From Paenibacillus pasadenensis DSM 19293 (GTDB lineage Bacteria; Bacillota; Bacilli; Paenibacillales; Paenibacillaceae): 64,000 nucleotides of DNA. The stretch spans positions 34,118 to 98,117 of the forward strand of contig NZ_KE383848.1 of assembly GCF_000422485.1 (NCBI RefSeq). Reading direction: 5' to 3'. Shown here piece by piece: positions 23,411 to 30,743 of the stretch. The notes under the pieces were generated by a model that saw only the letters and a list, made by a program, of their open reading frames with translations, did no database searches and was not told the origin of the DNA. A program made the position numbers and the translations under genes. How positions within the stretch are numbered: position 1 is the stretch's first letter; each line of letters opens with the position of its first letter.

Positions 23411-24904
23411 TCAGCCCTCGGACGGCTCTTGATGGGGAGGCTCGACATCGAATTCCGGAAGCGCCCAAACGGACACGCTGCCGCCCTGCACCGGGAACTC
23501 GGCGAAGCCGTCCTCGCCGATGACGACGCGCTCGGCGCGGGTATTGGTCAGATCGACCCATACCTCGTTCGCGCGCTCCTCGCCGACGAACATGCGCTTC
23601 GCGCAGTCATCGGCGTTGCAGACGACGACCGCGCAGCCGGAGCGCTCGATGTCCGGCACGCCGCGGCGCACCCAGCCGATGACGTTCGGATCGTCGAGGT
23701 AGTCGTCCTGATCTCCGTAGGCGCGGTGGCAGCGGGCCCACAGGAGCGGGTCAATCGCCGCTTTTTTGCCCTCGATCGGCTCCTCGCCTCCAATGCCGTA
23801 ATAATCGCCGTAGAAGACGACCGGATAGCCGTCGAGGCGCAGCAGGATGAGGGCGTAGGCGCTCTGCTTGAACCAGTCGGCGACCCAGGACTCCAGCGCC
23901 TCGCCCGGCTGGGTGTCGTGGTTGTCGACGAGCGTGACCGCATGCTGGGGCCGCTCGCGCACGAGCGCGCCGTCGAAGATCGTCCGCAGGTCGAAGTCGC
24001 GTCCGCCCTCCGAGGCTTCCTTGAGGCGGTAATGGAGCGGCGCGTCGAACAGGTCGAGCTCATGGTCGGCGGCGTCCAGATAGGCGAGGCAGTCCTCCGT
24101 GATGCTGTTCCAGAACTCGCCGACGATGTAGAACGGGCCGTCGGCCGCTTCCTTCGCCGCGCGGCAGAAGTCGCGGACGAACGTGTGATCGATATGCTTG
24201 ATCGCATCGAGGCGGAAGCCGTCGACGCCGGTCTCGCGTACGAGCCACTTGCCCCAGGAGATCATTTCCTCGCGCACCTCGGGGTTGTTGTAGTCGATGT
24301 TGGCGAACATCAGGTAGTCGTAGTTGCCGAACTGGTCGTCGACGTTCTCGTTCCACTGCTTGTTCTCGCCCAAGATGCGGTAGACGCCCGTCTCGTCCCG
24401 CTTGGCGTCGAAGTCGGTGCCGTTGAAGTGAGTGTAATTCCACTTGAACGCGGAATGGGCGTCCCCCCGCCCGGGGAAGGTGAACTTCGTCCAGCCCTCG
24501 ATGCTGCGCGGGTCGGAAATTTCCTCCTGGCGGTTCTCGCCGTCGACCTCGACTACCTTGAACCTCTCCTTCTCGTCCGCGCCGGCCTTATGATTCATGA
24601 CCAGATCGGCGTAGACGGCGATGCCCTGCTCGCGGCAGGCGGCGATCGCCTCCAGCAGCTCGTCCTTGGTGCCGTACTTCGTGCGCTGCGCGCCTTTTTG
24701 GTCGAACTCGCCCAGATCGTAGACGTCGTAGACGCTGTAGCCGTTGTCCTCGGGGGAGGTGGCTTTGGTCGCAGGCGGAATCCAGACGGCGTCGATGCCG
24801 GCGTCCTTCAGCTCCCCGGCCCGCTCCTTGAGGCGCTGCCAGTGCTTGCCGTCTGCCGGCACATGCCACTCGAAAAATTGCATCATCGTATGATTGCGTT
24901 CCAT
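23411..24904 (-). CDS. Cytoplasmic alpha-amylase (GH13_5)
   Basis: Hydrolyses internal alpha-1,4 bonds in starch or glycogen-type oligomers. 497 residues without a signal peptide, starting MERNHTMMQFFEWHVPADG, the hallmark of subfamily 5 liquefying-type amylases. Catalytic residues: nucleophile D233 (GVDGFRLDAIKHID), acid E263 (IVGEFW) and D330 (LVDNHDTQ). Domain B with DAHSAFKWNYTHFNGTDFD is complete, and domain C closes the protein. The start at 24904 was chosen because longer starts add no family sequence; GAAGGGTGA lies upstream. Lack of export implies action on intracellular glucans. DinB follows on the same strand. Confidence 0.95.
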   Translation of the reverse strand: MERNHTMMQFFEWHVPADGKHWQRLKERAGELKDAGIDAVWIPPATKATSPEDNGYSVYDVYDLGEFDQKGAQRTKYGTKDELLEAIAACREQGIAVYADLVMNHKAGADEKERFKVVEVDGENRQEEISDPRSIEGWTKFTFPGRGDAHSAFKWNYTHFNGTDFDAKRDETGVYRILGENKQWNENVDDQFGNYDYLMFANIDYNNPEVREEMISWGKWLVRETGVDGFRLDAIKHIDHTFVRDFCRAAKEAADGPFYIVGEFWNSITEDCLAYLDAADHELDLFDAPLHYRLKEASEGGRDFDLRTIFDGALVRERPQHAVTLVDNHDTQPGEALESWVADWFKQSAYALILLRLDGYPVVFYGDYYGIGGEEPIEGKKAAIDPLLWARCHRAYGDQDDYLDDPNVIGWVRRGVPDIERSGCAVVVCNADDCAKRMFVGEERANEVWVDLTNTRAERVVIGEDGFAEFPVQGGSVSVWALPEFDVEPPHQEPSEG

Positions 24905-24962
24905 CTGGATCGGATCACCCTTCGAACTTTTTACCGATCCATTACCCCGCACCGCGGATGCG

Positions 24963-25502
24963 TCAATCAGGACGGCCGCATGGGCCGGCCCGCCACAGCT
25001 CCGTCAGCGGTCCGCCGCGGCCAAACACCGGGTCGCTCTGCGGGATCGGCACGAGCCGGATCTCCTCCAGGTCGCGTTGCCGCTCGTCCGGCTTGCCTGT
25101 CCTCATGTTGTAGTCCATGCCTCCGGGATACCCGCCCGCGATGAGGAAGTCCGCCGTCGCGGACAGGCGTCTGTGCCCGGTGCCGGCCGGCAGCACGAGC
25201 ACGTCGCCCGCCCGCGCCTCGATGCTGCGTCCGCCGTCGCCGCCGAGCTGGAGACGGGCGCTGCCGCGCACGACGCCGAGCGCCTCGTGGGCATCGCTAT
25301 GGTAATGGTGATAGGGGTAGACGCCGTTCTCCCAGGTGTTGCCCCAGCCGGCGGCCTCGAAAAGAGCCGTCATCCGAGCCGGCTCGTTGACCGCTCCCGG
25401 ATAATAAAGCACCGGCAGGAACGGATGGTTGGGCATCGTTCCGTCGTCCTTGAACCGGAAAGTCTGCACGCCGCCGGGGGCGGCTTTGTCGCGTTTCGTC
25501 AT
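24963..25502 (-). CDS. Cupin-domain protein (YjlB-like)
   Basis: 179 residues resembling Bacillus YjlB. The cupin motif 1 is readable in YPYHHYHSDAHEALGVVRGSARLQLGG and motif 2 in RAGDVLVLPAGTGHRRL, which supply the metal-binding histidines. The ligand and function are unknown; family members are small metalloenzymes or sugar-binding proteins. The ATG at 25502 gives the family length; the longer frame to 25658 has no ribosome site. It lies 58 bp upstream of the amylase gene on the same strand and may share its transcript. Confidence 0.8.
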   Translation of the reverse strand: MTKRDKAAPGGVQTFRFKDDGTMPNHPFLPVLYYPGAVNEPARMTALFEAAGWGNTWENGVYPYHHYHSDAHEALGVVRGSARLQLGGDGGRSIEARAGDVLVLPAGTGHRRLSATADFLIAGGYPGGMDYNMRTGKPDERQRDLEEIRLVPIPQSDPVFGRGGPLTELWRAGPCGRPD

Positions 25503-25701
25503 CGTCTGCCGCCTCGCTTTTCGAATCGGTTGTCTCTTTAGATTACCCCTTCTCACCCTGTCCGCAACCCCGCCCGGAGCTTCGCTAGCTGCGGCGAGGC
25601 CCGATTGAGGGCGATCCGCGCGATTCAGGTCCCCCTGCCGGGAGGTAAGAGAAGGCAATACGACTATTCCAAGTGAAGCAGGCGAAAGGGAGGCGGCGGA
25701 A

Positions 25702-26994
25702 ATGAAGGAGCGGGACGAAGGCGTGCAGGAGCAGACAGGAGGCTTGGCGCCGGCAGAGGCAGAGGCGGTCAGGGAAGAGGCGGCGGCCGCTTACGCGTCC
25801 TCCTTCGAGGCGGAGCCGGCCTCCATCGAGTCCGGAAAGGCGGACGGCGGGGCCTTTGCCGAAGGATACAGGCCGGTTGCCGTCCGAAGCAAGGGGGCTT
25901 CTCTGGGTCAGGAGCCGGATTCCGGTCCGTCATCCGTATCCAGAGAAGGCCGGATCGAAGCGCTGCTGCCGTCCGGCTCCGCCTGGGAGCGCGAGTGGCG
26001 GCGGGCGGCCGAGGCCCAGTACGACCAGCATATGGGCGAGATCGGCCGGGAGCTCGATCAGGATATTCTGATCGCCCTCGTCGGCGACGTCAACGCCGGC
26101 AAATCGTCGACGCTCAACCGCATCGTCGGCGAGCCGGTCGCCGGCGTCGGCGCGGAGCCGGGAGAGACGGCGGCGATCAAGCCGTATTTGTTCAAGGACC
26201 GGATCTTCTTCGTCGACACGCCGGGGCTGAACGACGTGCGGCTGGAGAACTCGCAGCTGACGATGGACTATTACCGCAAGGCGGACATCATCCTGTTCTT
26301 CCTCAATGCGGCCGGCACGGTGTACTCCGAGGCGGAGAAGCGCAGCTTCGAGGCGATCCGCGACGCCAACGCCAACATCGTCGTCGTGCTCAACAAGATC
26401 GACGCCGCCGACGAGGTGGAGCGGATCGTCGAGCGCGTCCGGGCGGAGACGGGCGGCCGCTTCGACATCGTGCCGGTCTCCTCGCGGACGGGAGAGAACA
26501 TCGACCGGCTGCGGGCGACGATTTTGGAGCTGCTGCGAAAAAAGTCCAAGGATCTGCTTTTCGCCCGGAACCTCAAGGAAAAGTCGGCGACGGCCAATAA
26601 GTGGATCCTCGGAGCGGCCGCCTCCGCCGGAGCGATCGGCGCCGCGCCGATTCCCGGCGCGGACATCGTGCCGATCACGGCCGTGCAGATCGGCCTGCTG
26701 ACGCGGCTCGCCGTGCTGTACGGACGGCCGATCAGCAAGGAGACGGCGCGCGAGCTCGTGCTGGCGACCGTCGTCGGCAACATCGGCAAGAGCGTGTTCC
26801 GGCAGGTGGTCAAGCTGTTCCCGGGCGCAGGCTCGATCGCCGGGGCGTCCGTCGCGGGAGCGATGACGCTCGCGCTCGGCTACGCGGTCAAGTATGCGTA
26901 CGAGCATGACATGGAGATCAGCACGGCGACGGTGACGAAGCTGTACGGCATGTTCCGCAAGCAGCAGGGAGCGGCCGGGACGGCCGGGACCTGA
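25702..26994 (+). CDS. GTPase with C-terminal DUF697-type membrane domain
   Basis: 430 residues. A low-complexity acidic N-terminus (1-95) is followed by an Era/dynamin-like GTPase domain: G1 GDVNAGKSS (128-136), G3 DTPG (172-175), G4 NKID (231-234) and G5-like SSRTGEN. The C-terminal part contains hydrophobic helices typical of DUF697 (ILGAAASAGAIGAAPIPGADIVPITAVQIGLLTRLAVLYG; SIAGASVAGAMTLALGYAVKYA). It is probably a membrane-associated GTPase involved in envelope or stress functions; no partner is evident. GGGAGGCGGCGG precedes the ATG at 25702. A tiny acidic protein gene follows. Confidence 0.85.
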   Translation: MKERDEGVQEQTGGLAPAEAEAVREEAAAAYASSFEAEPASIESGKADGGAFAEGYRPVAVRSKGASLGQEPDSGPSSVSREGRIEALLPSGSAWEREWRRAAEAQYDQHMGEIGRELDQDILIALVGDVNAGKSSTLNRIVGEPVAGVGAEPGETAAIKPYLFKDRIFFVDTPGLNDVRLENSQLTMDYYRKADIILFFLNAAGTVYSEAEKRSFEAIRDANANIVVVLNKIDAADEVERIVERVRAETGGRFDIVPVSSRTGENIDRLRATILELLRKKSKDLLFARNLKEKSATANKWILGAAASAGAIGAAPIPGADIVPITAVQIGLLTRLAVLYGRPISKETARELVLATVVGNIGKSVFRQVVKLFPGAGSIAGASVAGAMTLALGYAVKYAYEHDMEISTATVTKLYGMFRKQQGAAGTAGT

Positions 26995-27083
26995 GCCGGC
27001 CTGCGCCGCGGCGGGTTCAAAAGGCGGCGCGTCGGGGAAAGCTTGAAGCAGCGGAGGCGGAAAGGCGAAGGGAGGGGAAGGTC

Positions 27084-27236
27084 ATGTCGAAGCCGAACGA
27101 GGAGAAGGACAAAGCGATCCGCGAGCAGGAGGAGCCCGAAGGCGGGCGCGAGGTGCCGGCGGAAATCGTCGAGCAGCAGGACGACCCGGAGCCGGAGGGC
27201 GGCAAGGCCAGCGGCCAGCCGGGACTGGGCGGATAG
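27084..27236 (+). CDS. 50-residue acidic protein of unknown function
   Basis: A short frame with a strong ribosome site (GGGAGGGGAAGG) six bases before the ATG and a terminator right after the stop. The product is 50 residues, hydrophilic, Glu- and Gly-rich (MSKPNEEKDKAIREQEEPEG at the start, ending SGQPGLGG), and probably disordered. It lies 89 bp after the GTPase gene and may be its co-transcribed partner. No family was recognised. Confidence 0.6.
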   Translation: MSKPNEEKDKAIREQEEPEGGREVPAEIVEQQDDPEPEGGKASGQPGLGG

Positions 27237-27246
27237 GAGCAGGCAA

Positions 27247-27300
27247 AAGAAAAGAGGCCGGGCGCGGCGCCGATGATCGGCATCGCGCCCGGCCTCTTTG
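27247..27300. terminator. Bidirectional terminator
   Basis: AAGAGGCCGGGCGCG pairs with CGCGCCCGGCCTCTT, flanked by A-rich and T-rich runs. It lies between the plus-strand acidic-protein gene and the minus-strand gene ending at 27360. Confidence 0.85.
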
Positions 27301-27359
27301 CCCTGCGTTGGGGGGAGCCGACGCATCCGGCGGGCCAGGGGAGGGGCGGATGCGGGGCT

Positions 27360-27719
27360 TCAGCCGCCGAGCCGCTGTCCTTTGTGGCGGGAGGAGGAGT
27401 CGCCGCGCAGCAGGGAGACGAGCCGGGCGCGCTCCTTTTTGAGCTGCCAGGCGGCGTTCCACAGGCTGCTGCGGATGGAGCCGCTCTCCTCCTCGCGCAG
27501 CTGCAGGTAGATGCCCTCCATTTGACGGGAGATCTCCTCGAGATCCAGCTGCAGCTGGAGGCGCCGCTCCTCCTGCTCCTCGAGCTCGCGCAGGGCGTCG
27601 CCGTGGCGCAGCTCCTGAAGGATCGACTCCCGCCAAGCCTCGTCGCCGATCGAGGAAGCATAATTGAGCAGATCCAGCCAATCGTTCGTCCATCTGGCTT
27701 GCCTGGCGTTGCGGTCCAT
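27360..27719 (-). CDS. Coiled-coil protein of unknown function
   Basis: About 119 residues, rich in Glu, Arg, Leu and Gln, with a central predicted coiled coil (RELEEQEERRLQLQLDLEEI). The N-terminus is MDRNARQARWTNDWLDLLNY. The ATG at 27719 follows GGGAGTGG; a GTG nine bases upstream is an alternative start. No family was recognised. It is monocistronic and converges on the GTPase transcript. Confidence 0.6.
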   Translation of the reverse strand: MDRNARQARWTNDWLDLLNYASSIGDEAWRESILQELRHGDALRELEEQEERRLQLQLDLEEISRQMEGIYLQLREEESGSIRSSLWNAAWQLKKERARLVSLLRGDSSSRHKGQRLGG

Positions 27720-27911
27720 CCCTACCACTCCCGTCCTGTTTTTAATTCCTTATATACCCACTATTATACTAGGATATAAAAAACCTGCAATGCCTTCCGC
27801 TTTGAATCTTATTCGGAAGCGAAGGCTCGCATGACGGATGAACGGCTTTCAGACGCGAGCGCGTCTTGCCGCGGCGAGCGGACCCGCCGCTGCGCCGCCC
27901 GCAGCGGGCGA

Positions 27912-29480
27912 TTACACCGCGCCGGCGGATACGACGCGGTTGCGGCCCTGCTCCTTGGCCTGGTAGAGCGCCTGATCGGCGCGCCGGTACATCTCCAGAT
28001 AGTCCGGAATCCGTCCGGCAGGCGAGGCCGCGGCGCCGAAGCTCGCGCGGATGCCGATCTCGCGGCCGTCGGGCAGCGCGAGCCGCGCCTCCTCGGCGGC
28101 GGCTCGCAGCTGCTCGGCGAAGCGGATCGCTCCCTCCTCTTCCCAGCCCGGCAGCAGCAGGACGAATTCCTCGCCTCCGTAGCGGGCGAACAGCATCTCC
28201 GGCTCGAGCCGCTCCCGGACGATCGAGGCGGCGCCTTGCAGGGCGATGTCCCCGGCCTCGTGGCCGTACGTGTCATTGATGGACTTGAAGTGGTCGAGGT
28301 CGAACAGCAGCAGCGAGCAGGGCCGCTTGGCGCGGACGCAGCCGGCCAGCGCCTCGGCCGACTGGGAGAGGAAGGCGCCGCGGTTGAGGATGCCGGTCAG
28401 CGAGTCGAGCGAGGCCAGGCGGTGCAGCTCCTCCTGCAGCCGCCGGCGCTCGGTCGTGTCGCGCAGCACGAGCAGATGGCCGCCGATGCGTCCGGCTCCG
28501 CGCTGCACGGGAGCGGAGTACACTTCGAAGTGCAGCGCGGAGGCGCCTTCGCCGCGCGAGAACGGAATCGCTTCTCCGGCCGTCGCCAGCGCCGCATGGA
28601 ACGCCGCGGACGCCTCCGCAGGCAGCTCCAGATCGTGGAGGCTGCGGCCGACGGCGGCCTTTTCCAGCTCGGGCAGATGCAGTCGGGCCGAACGGTTCGT
28701 ATCGAGCAGCCGCCAATCGGCATCCATGACGAGCACGCCCTCGCCCATGCTCTCCATGACGCTGTCCCGCGCGAGCGGCACGATCGTGATGAGGTCCGCG
28801 CGCAGGAACGCCCAGGCGTACAAGGCGCTCGTCAGGCAGAGCACGATCGGCACGGGATCGACGCCATGCGGGCTCAAGCCGAGCAGATAAGCGAGGGAAG
28901 AGGCGACCGGCACGGCGATGCCGACGGCGACGGCCGCCAGCTGCGGCTTGAAGCCGCGGGAGGGCTGGGCGAGCCGGATCAGCACGAGCACGAGGCTGAG
29001 CATGAGCGTGCCCGACGTGAAGCTGCCATGCACGATGTACCATTGCCCCATGTCGAATTCGAGGCTGCGCACGCCCCCGACCTCCTCGAAGCGCATCGCC
29101 CGATAGAACAGGGAATGGTAGGAGCTCGTCGCGACGAGCAGAAAGCTGACGGCCGGGATGACGAACAGCAGCCGCTTGCCCCAGCGCGGCAGCAGGTCGG
29201 GCTTGCCGATCAGCTCCAGCGCCATCAGCAGCGTGAGCGGAGCGGCGAACGGCATGCCCGCGTATTGGACGGCGGTCCAGAACAGGACGCCGGAGAGCGT
29301 ATCGGAAGCCTTTTCGAAGGCGGCGCCGAACGTGTAGAGGACGAAGGAGCCGCAGAGCAGCAAGTAGATTAGCCGCAGCGACACCATGCCGCGGATGAAC
29401 AAGGCGTAGATCGCGATCAGGAGGTTGAGCACGCCGCTCAGCCCGGACAGCACGATATAGACGGCGGTGAACGCAGGCAT
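27912..29480 (-). CDS. Membrane diguanylate cyclase (7TM, PAS, GGDEF)
   Basis: Predicted to synthesise cyclic di-GMP in response to a membrane or small-ligand signal. 522 residues: about seven hydrophobic segments (residues 1-220) like the 7TM domain of sensor histidine kinases, a PAS domain (MGEGVLVMDADWRLLDTNRSA), a short coiled coil, then a GGDEF domain with an intact active-site motif (ARYGGEEFVLLLPG) and metal Asp (LLLFDLDHFKSINDTYGHEAGD). The ATG at 29480 has AAGGAT nine bases upstream; the longer frame to 29915 is not supported. It is the synthetic counterpart of the HD-GYP gene at 15749. Confidence 0.9.
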   Translation of the reverse strand: MPAFTAVYIVLSGLSGVLNLLIAIYALFIRGMVSLRLIYLLLCGSFVLYTFGAAFEKASDTLSGVLFWTAVQYAGMPFAAPLTLLMALELIGKPDLLPRWGKRLLFVIPAVSFLLVATSSYHSLFYRAMRFEEVGGVRSLEFDMGQWYIVHGSFTSGTLMLSLVLVLIRLAQPSRGFKPQLAAVAVGIAVPVASSLAYLLGLSPHGVDPVPIVLCLTSALYAWAFLRADLITIVPLARDSVMESMGEGVLVMDADWRLLDTNRSARLHLPELEKAAVGRSLHDLELPAEASAAFHAALATAGEAIPFSRGEGASALHFEVYSAPVQRGAGRIGGHLLVLRDTTERRRLQEELHRLASLDSLTGILNRGAFLSQSAEALAGCVRAKRPCSLLLFDLDHFKSINDTYGHEAGDIALQGAASIVRERLEPEMLFARYGGEEFVLLLPGWEEEGAIRFAEQLRAAAEEARLALPDGREIGIRASFGAAASPAGRIPDYLEMYRRADQALYQAKEQGRNRVVSAGAV

Positions 29481-29781
29481 CGCATGACATCCTTGTCGTA
29501 ATTTGGTCGTATCTTCAGGGTAGCATAGCGAATCGGGATTAGAAATGGAAAGTTGCGGCGGTCTGTGTCGAGCGGTTGAACGGGCGCAGAACGCGAAAAG
29601 GCGTCCCCTGGGGGGGACGCCTTGAACAGGGATGGCGGCCGGGCTGGACCAGGGAGCGCCGGGAGTACCGGCAGTCTGGCGGTCAGCCCAGGCAGTTCGG
29701 CGGCCAGCCCCAGGAGGACCGGCACCGGCAGGCTGGCGGCCAGCCCCGCGAGCACCGGCAGTCCGGCGCTCCGGCCGCCGC
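29481..29781. other. Intergenic region with degenerate CCGGCAG / CTGGCGG repeats
   Basis: About 300 bases. The first 110 hold the leader of the GGDEF gene. A minus-strand terminator hairpin lies at 29597-29623. From about 29660 to 29780 the sequence consists of degenerate repeats of CGGCAG...CTGGCGGCCAGCCC without a fixed period. No gene is evident. Confidence 0.5.
29596..29624 (-). terminator. Terminator of the alpha/beta hydrolase gene
   Basis: On the minus strand AAGGCGTCCCC-CCC-AGGGGACGCCTT is followed by TTCGCG, about 160 bp after the hydrolase stop codon. Confidence 0.65.
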
Positions 29782-30609
29782 CTACAGGCGCGGCACGGCC
29801 GCGTCCGGCTTCGCGAAGGCGAGCAGCGTCTCGTTGAACCTGGCCGGCTCGTCGAACAGCATCGCATGCCCGCTTTCCTCGAACCGATGCAGCTCGGCAT
29901 GGGGCACGAGCTCATGCGCGCGCTCGGCCAGCTCCGGCGGACAGATCTTGTCCTTCATGCCCTGCAGCAGCGCGGTCGGCACGGTGATCGCCGGCAGATC
30001 CTGGCGCAGGTCCTCGTCGCGCAGCGATTCCATCGCCCGCACCGTGCCGTGCGCGGACGACTCGAGGCAGATCGAGCCCATCCACTGGGCGAACGGCGGC
30101 GAGGGCGTCTTGGCCGCGAACAGCTTGCCGAACGCCTCGACCATCGCCGGACGGTCCTTGTGCGCATCGTCGAGCATCTTGTCGACCTGCTGCGCGGGCG
30201 TGCCGTCCGCGAAGCCGCTCGTCTGCGTGAAGCGCGGCACGGCGGCGCCGGCGAGCATCAGGCGGGCGGCGCCATGCTCATGATGGCGGTGCATGTAGCG
30301 CGCGGCGATCGCGCCGCCCATCGAGAAGCCGACGAGCGTGAACCGCTCGAGGCCGAGCGCGTCGACGACCGCCCGCACGTCGTCGGCCATGCGGTCGTAG
30401 CCGTAGCCCTCCCACGGCGCGTCGGACTTGCCGAAGCCGCGGAAGTCGATGCCGACGAACCGCAGCCCGTGGCGCGGCAGCAGCATCGCCTGGTACTCGA
30501 ACATGCGCGAGCTGGCCGGCCAGCCGTGCAGGAAGACGACCGGGTCCCCCTGTCCGACGTCCTCGACGTTCAGCTTGACGCCCGGCTCGACTTCAATCCT
30601 TTTTCCCAT
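29782..30609 (-). CDS. Alpha/beta hydrolase (YdjP/chloroperoxidase-like)
   Basis: 275-residue cytoplasmic alpha/beta hydrolase. Nucleophile elbow GFSMGG with catalytic Ser, oxyanion segment FLHGWPASSRMFEYQ, acidic residue region LQGMKDKICPPE, and C-terminal catalytic His in EESGHAMLFDEP. The set resembles non-heme haloperoxidase-type esterases. The ATG at 30609 was chosen because AGGAGG lies nine bases upstream, while an ATG nine bases earlier overlaps the ribosome site. It is monocistronic and divergent from the helicase gene. Confidence 0.88.
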   Translation of the reverse strand: MGKRIEVEPGVKLNVEDVGQGDPVVFLHGWPASSRMFEYQAMLLPRHGLRFVGIDFRGFGKSDAPWEGYGYDRMADDVRAVVDALGLERFTLVGFSMGGAIAARYMHRHHEHGAARLMLAGAAVPRFTQTSGFADGTPAQQVDKMLDDAHKDRPAMVEAFGKLFAAKTPSPPFAQWMGSICLESSAHGTVRAMESLRDEDLRQDLPAITVPTALLQGMKDKICPPELAERAHELVPHAELHRFEESGHAMLFDEPARFNETLLAFAKPDAAVPRL

Positions 30610-30743
30610 TGCTCTCATCCTCCTCGGTCGGGTCCGCTTCGATCCGCGGCCTTGTCCTCCCCTCTTACCCCTGTCCCCCTTCGTCGACGCGCCGGGAGCG
30701 GCATGCTACAATGAAAGGCAAACGAATGTTCGGAGGCTGCGGG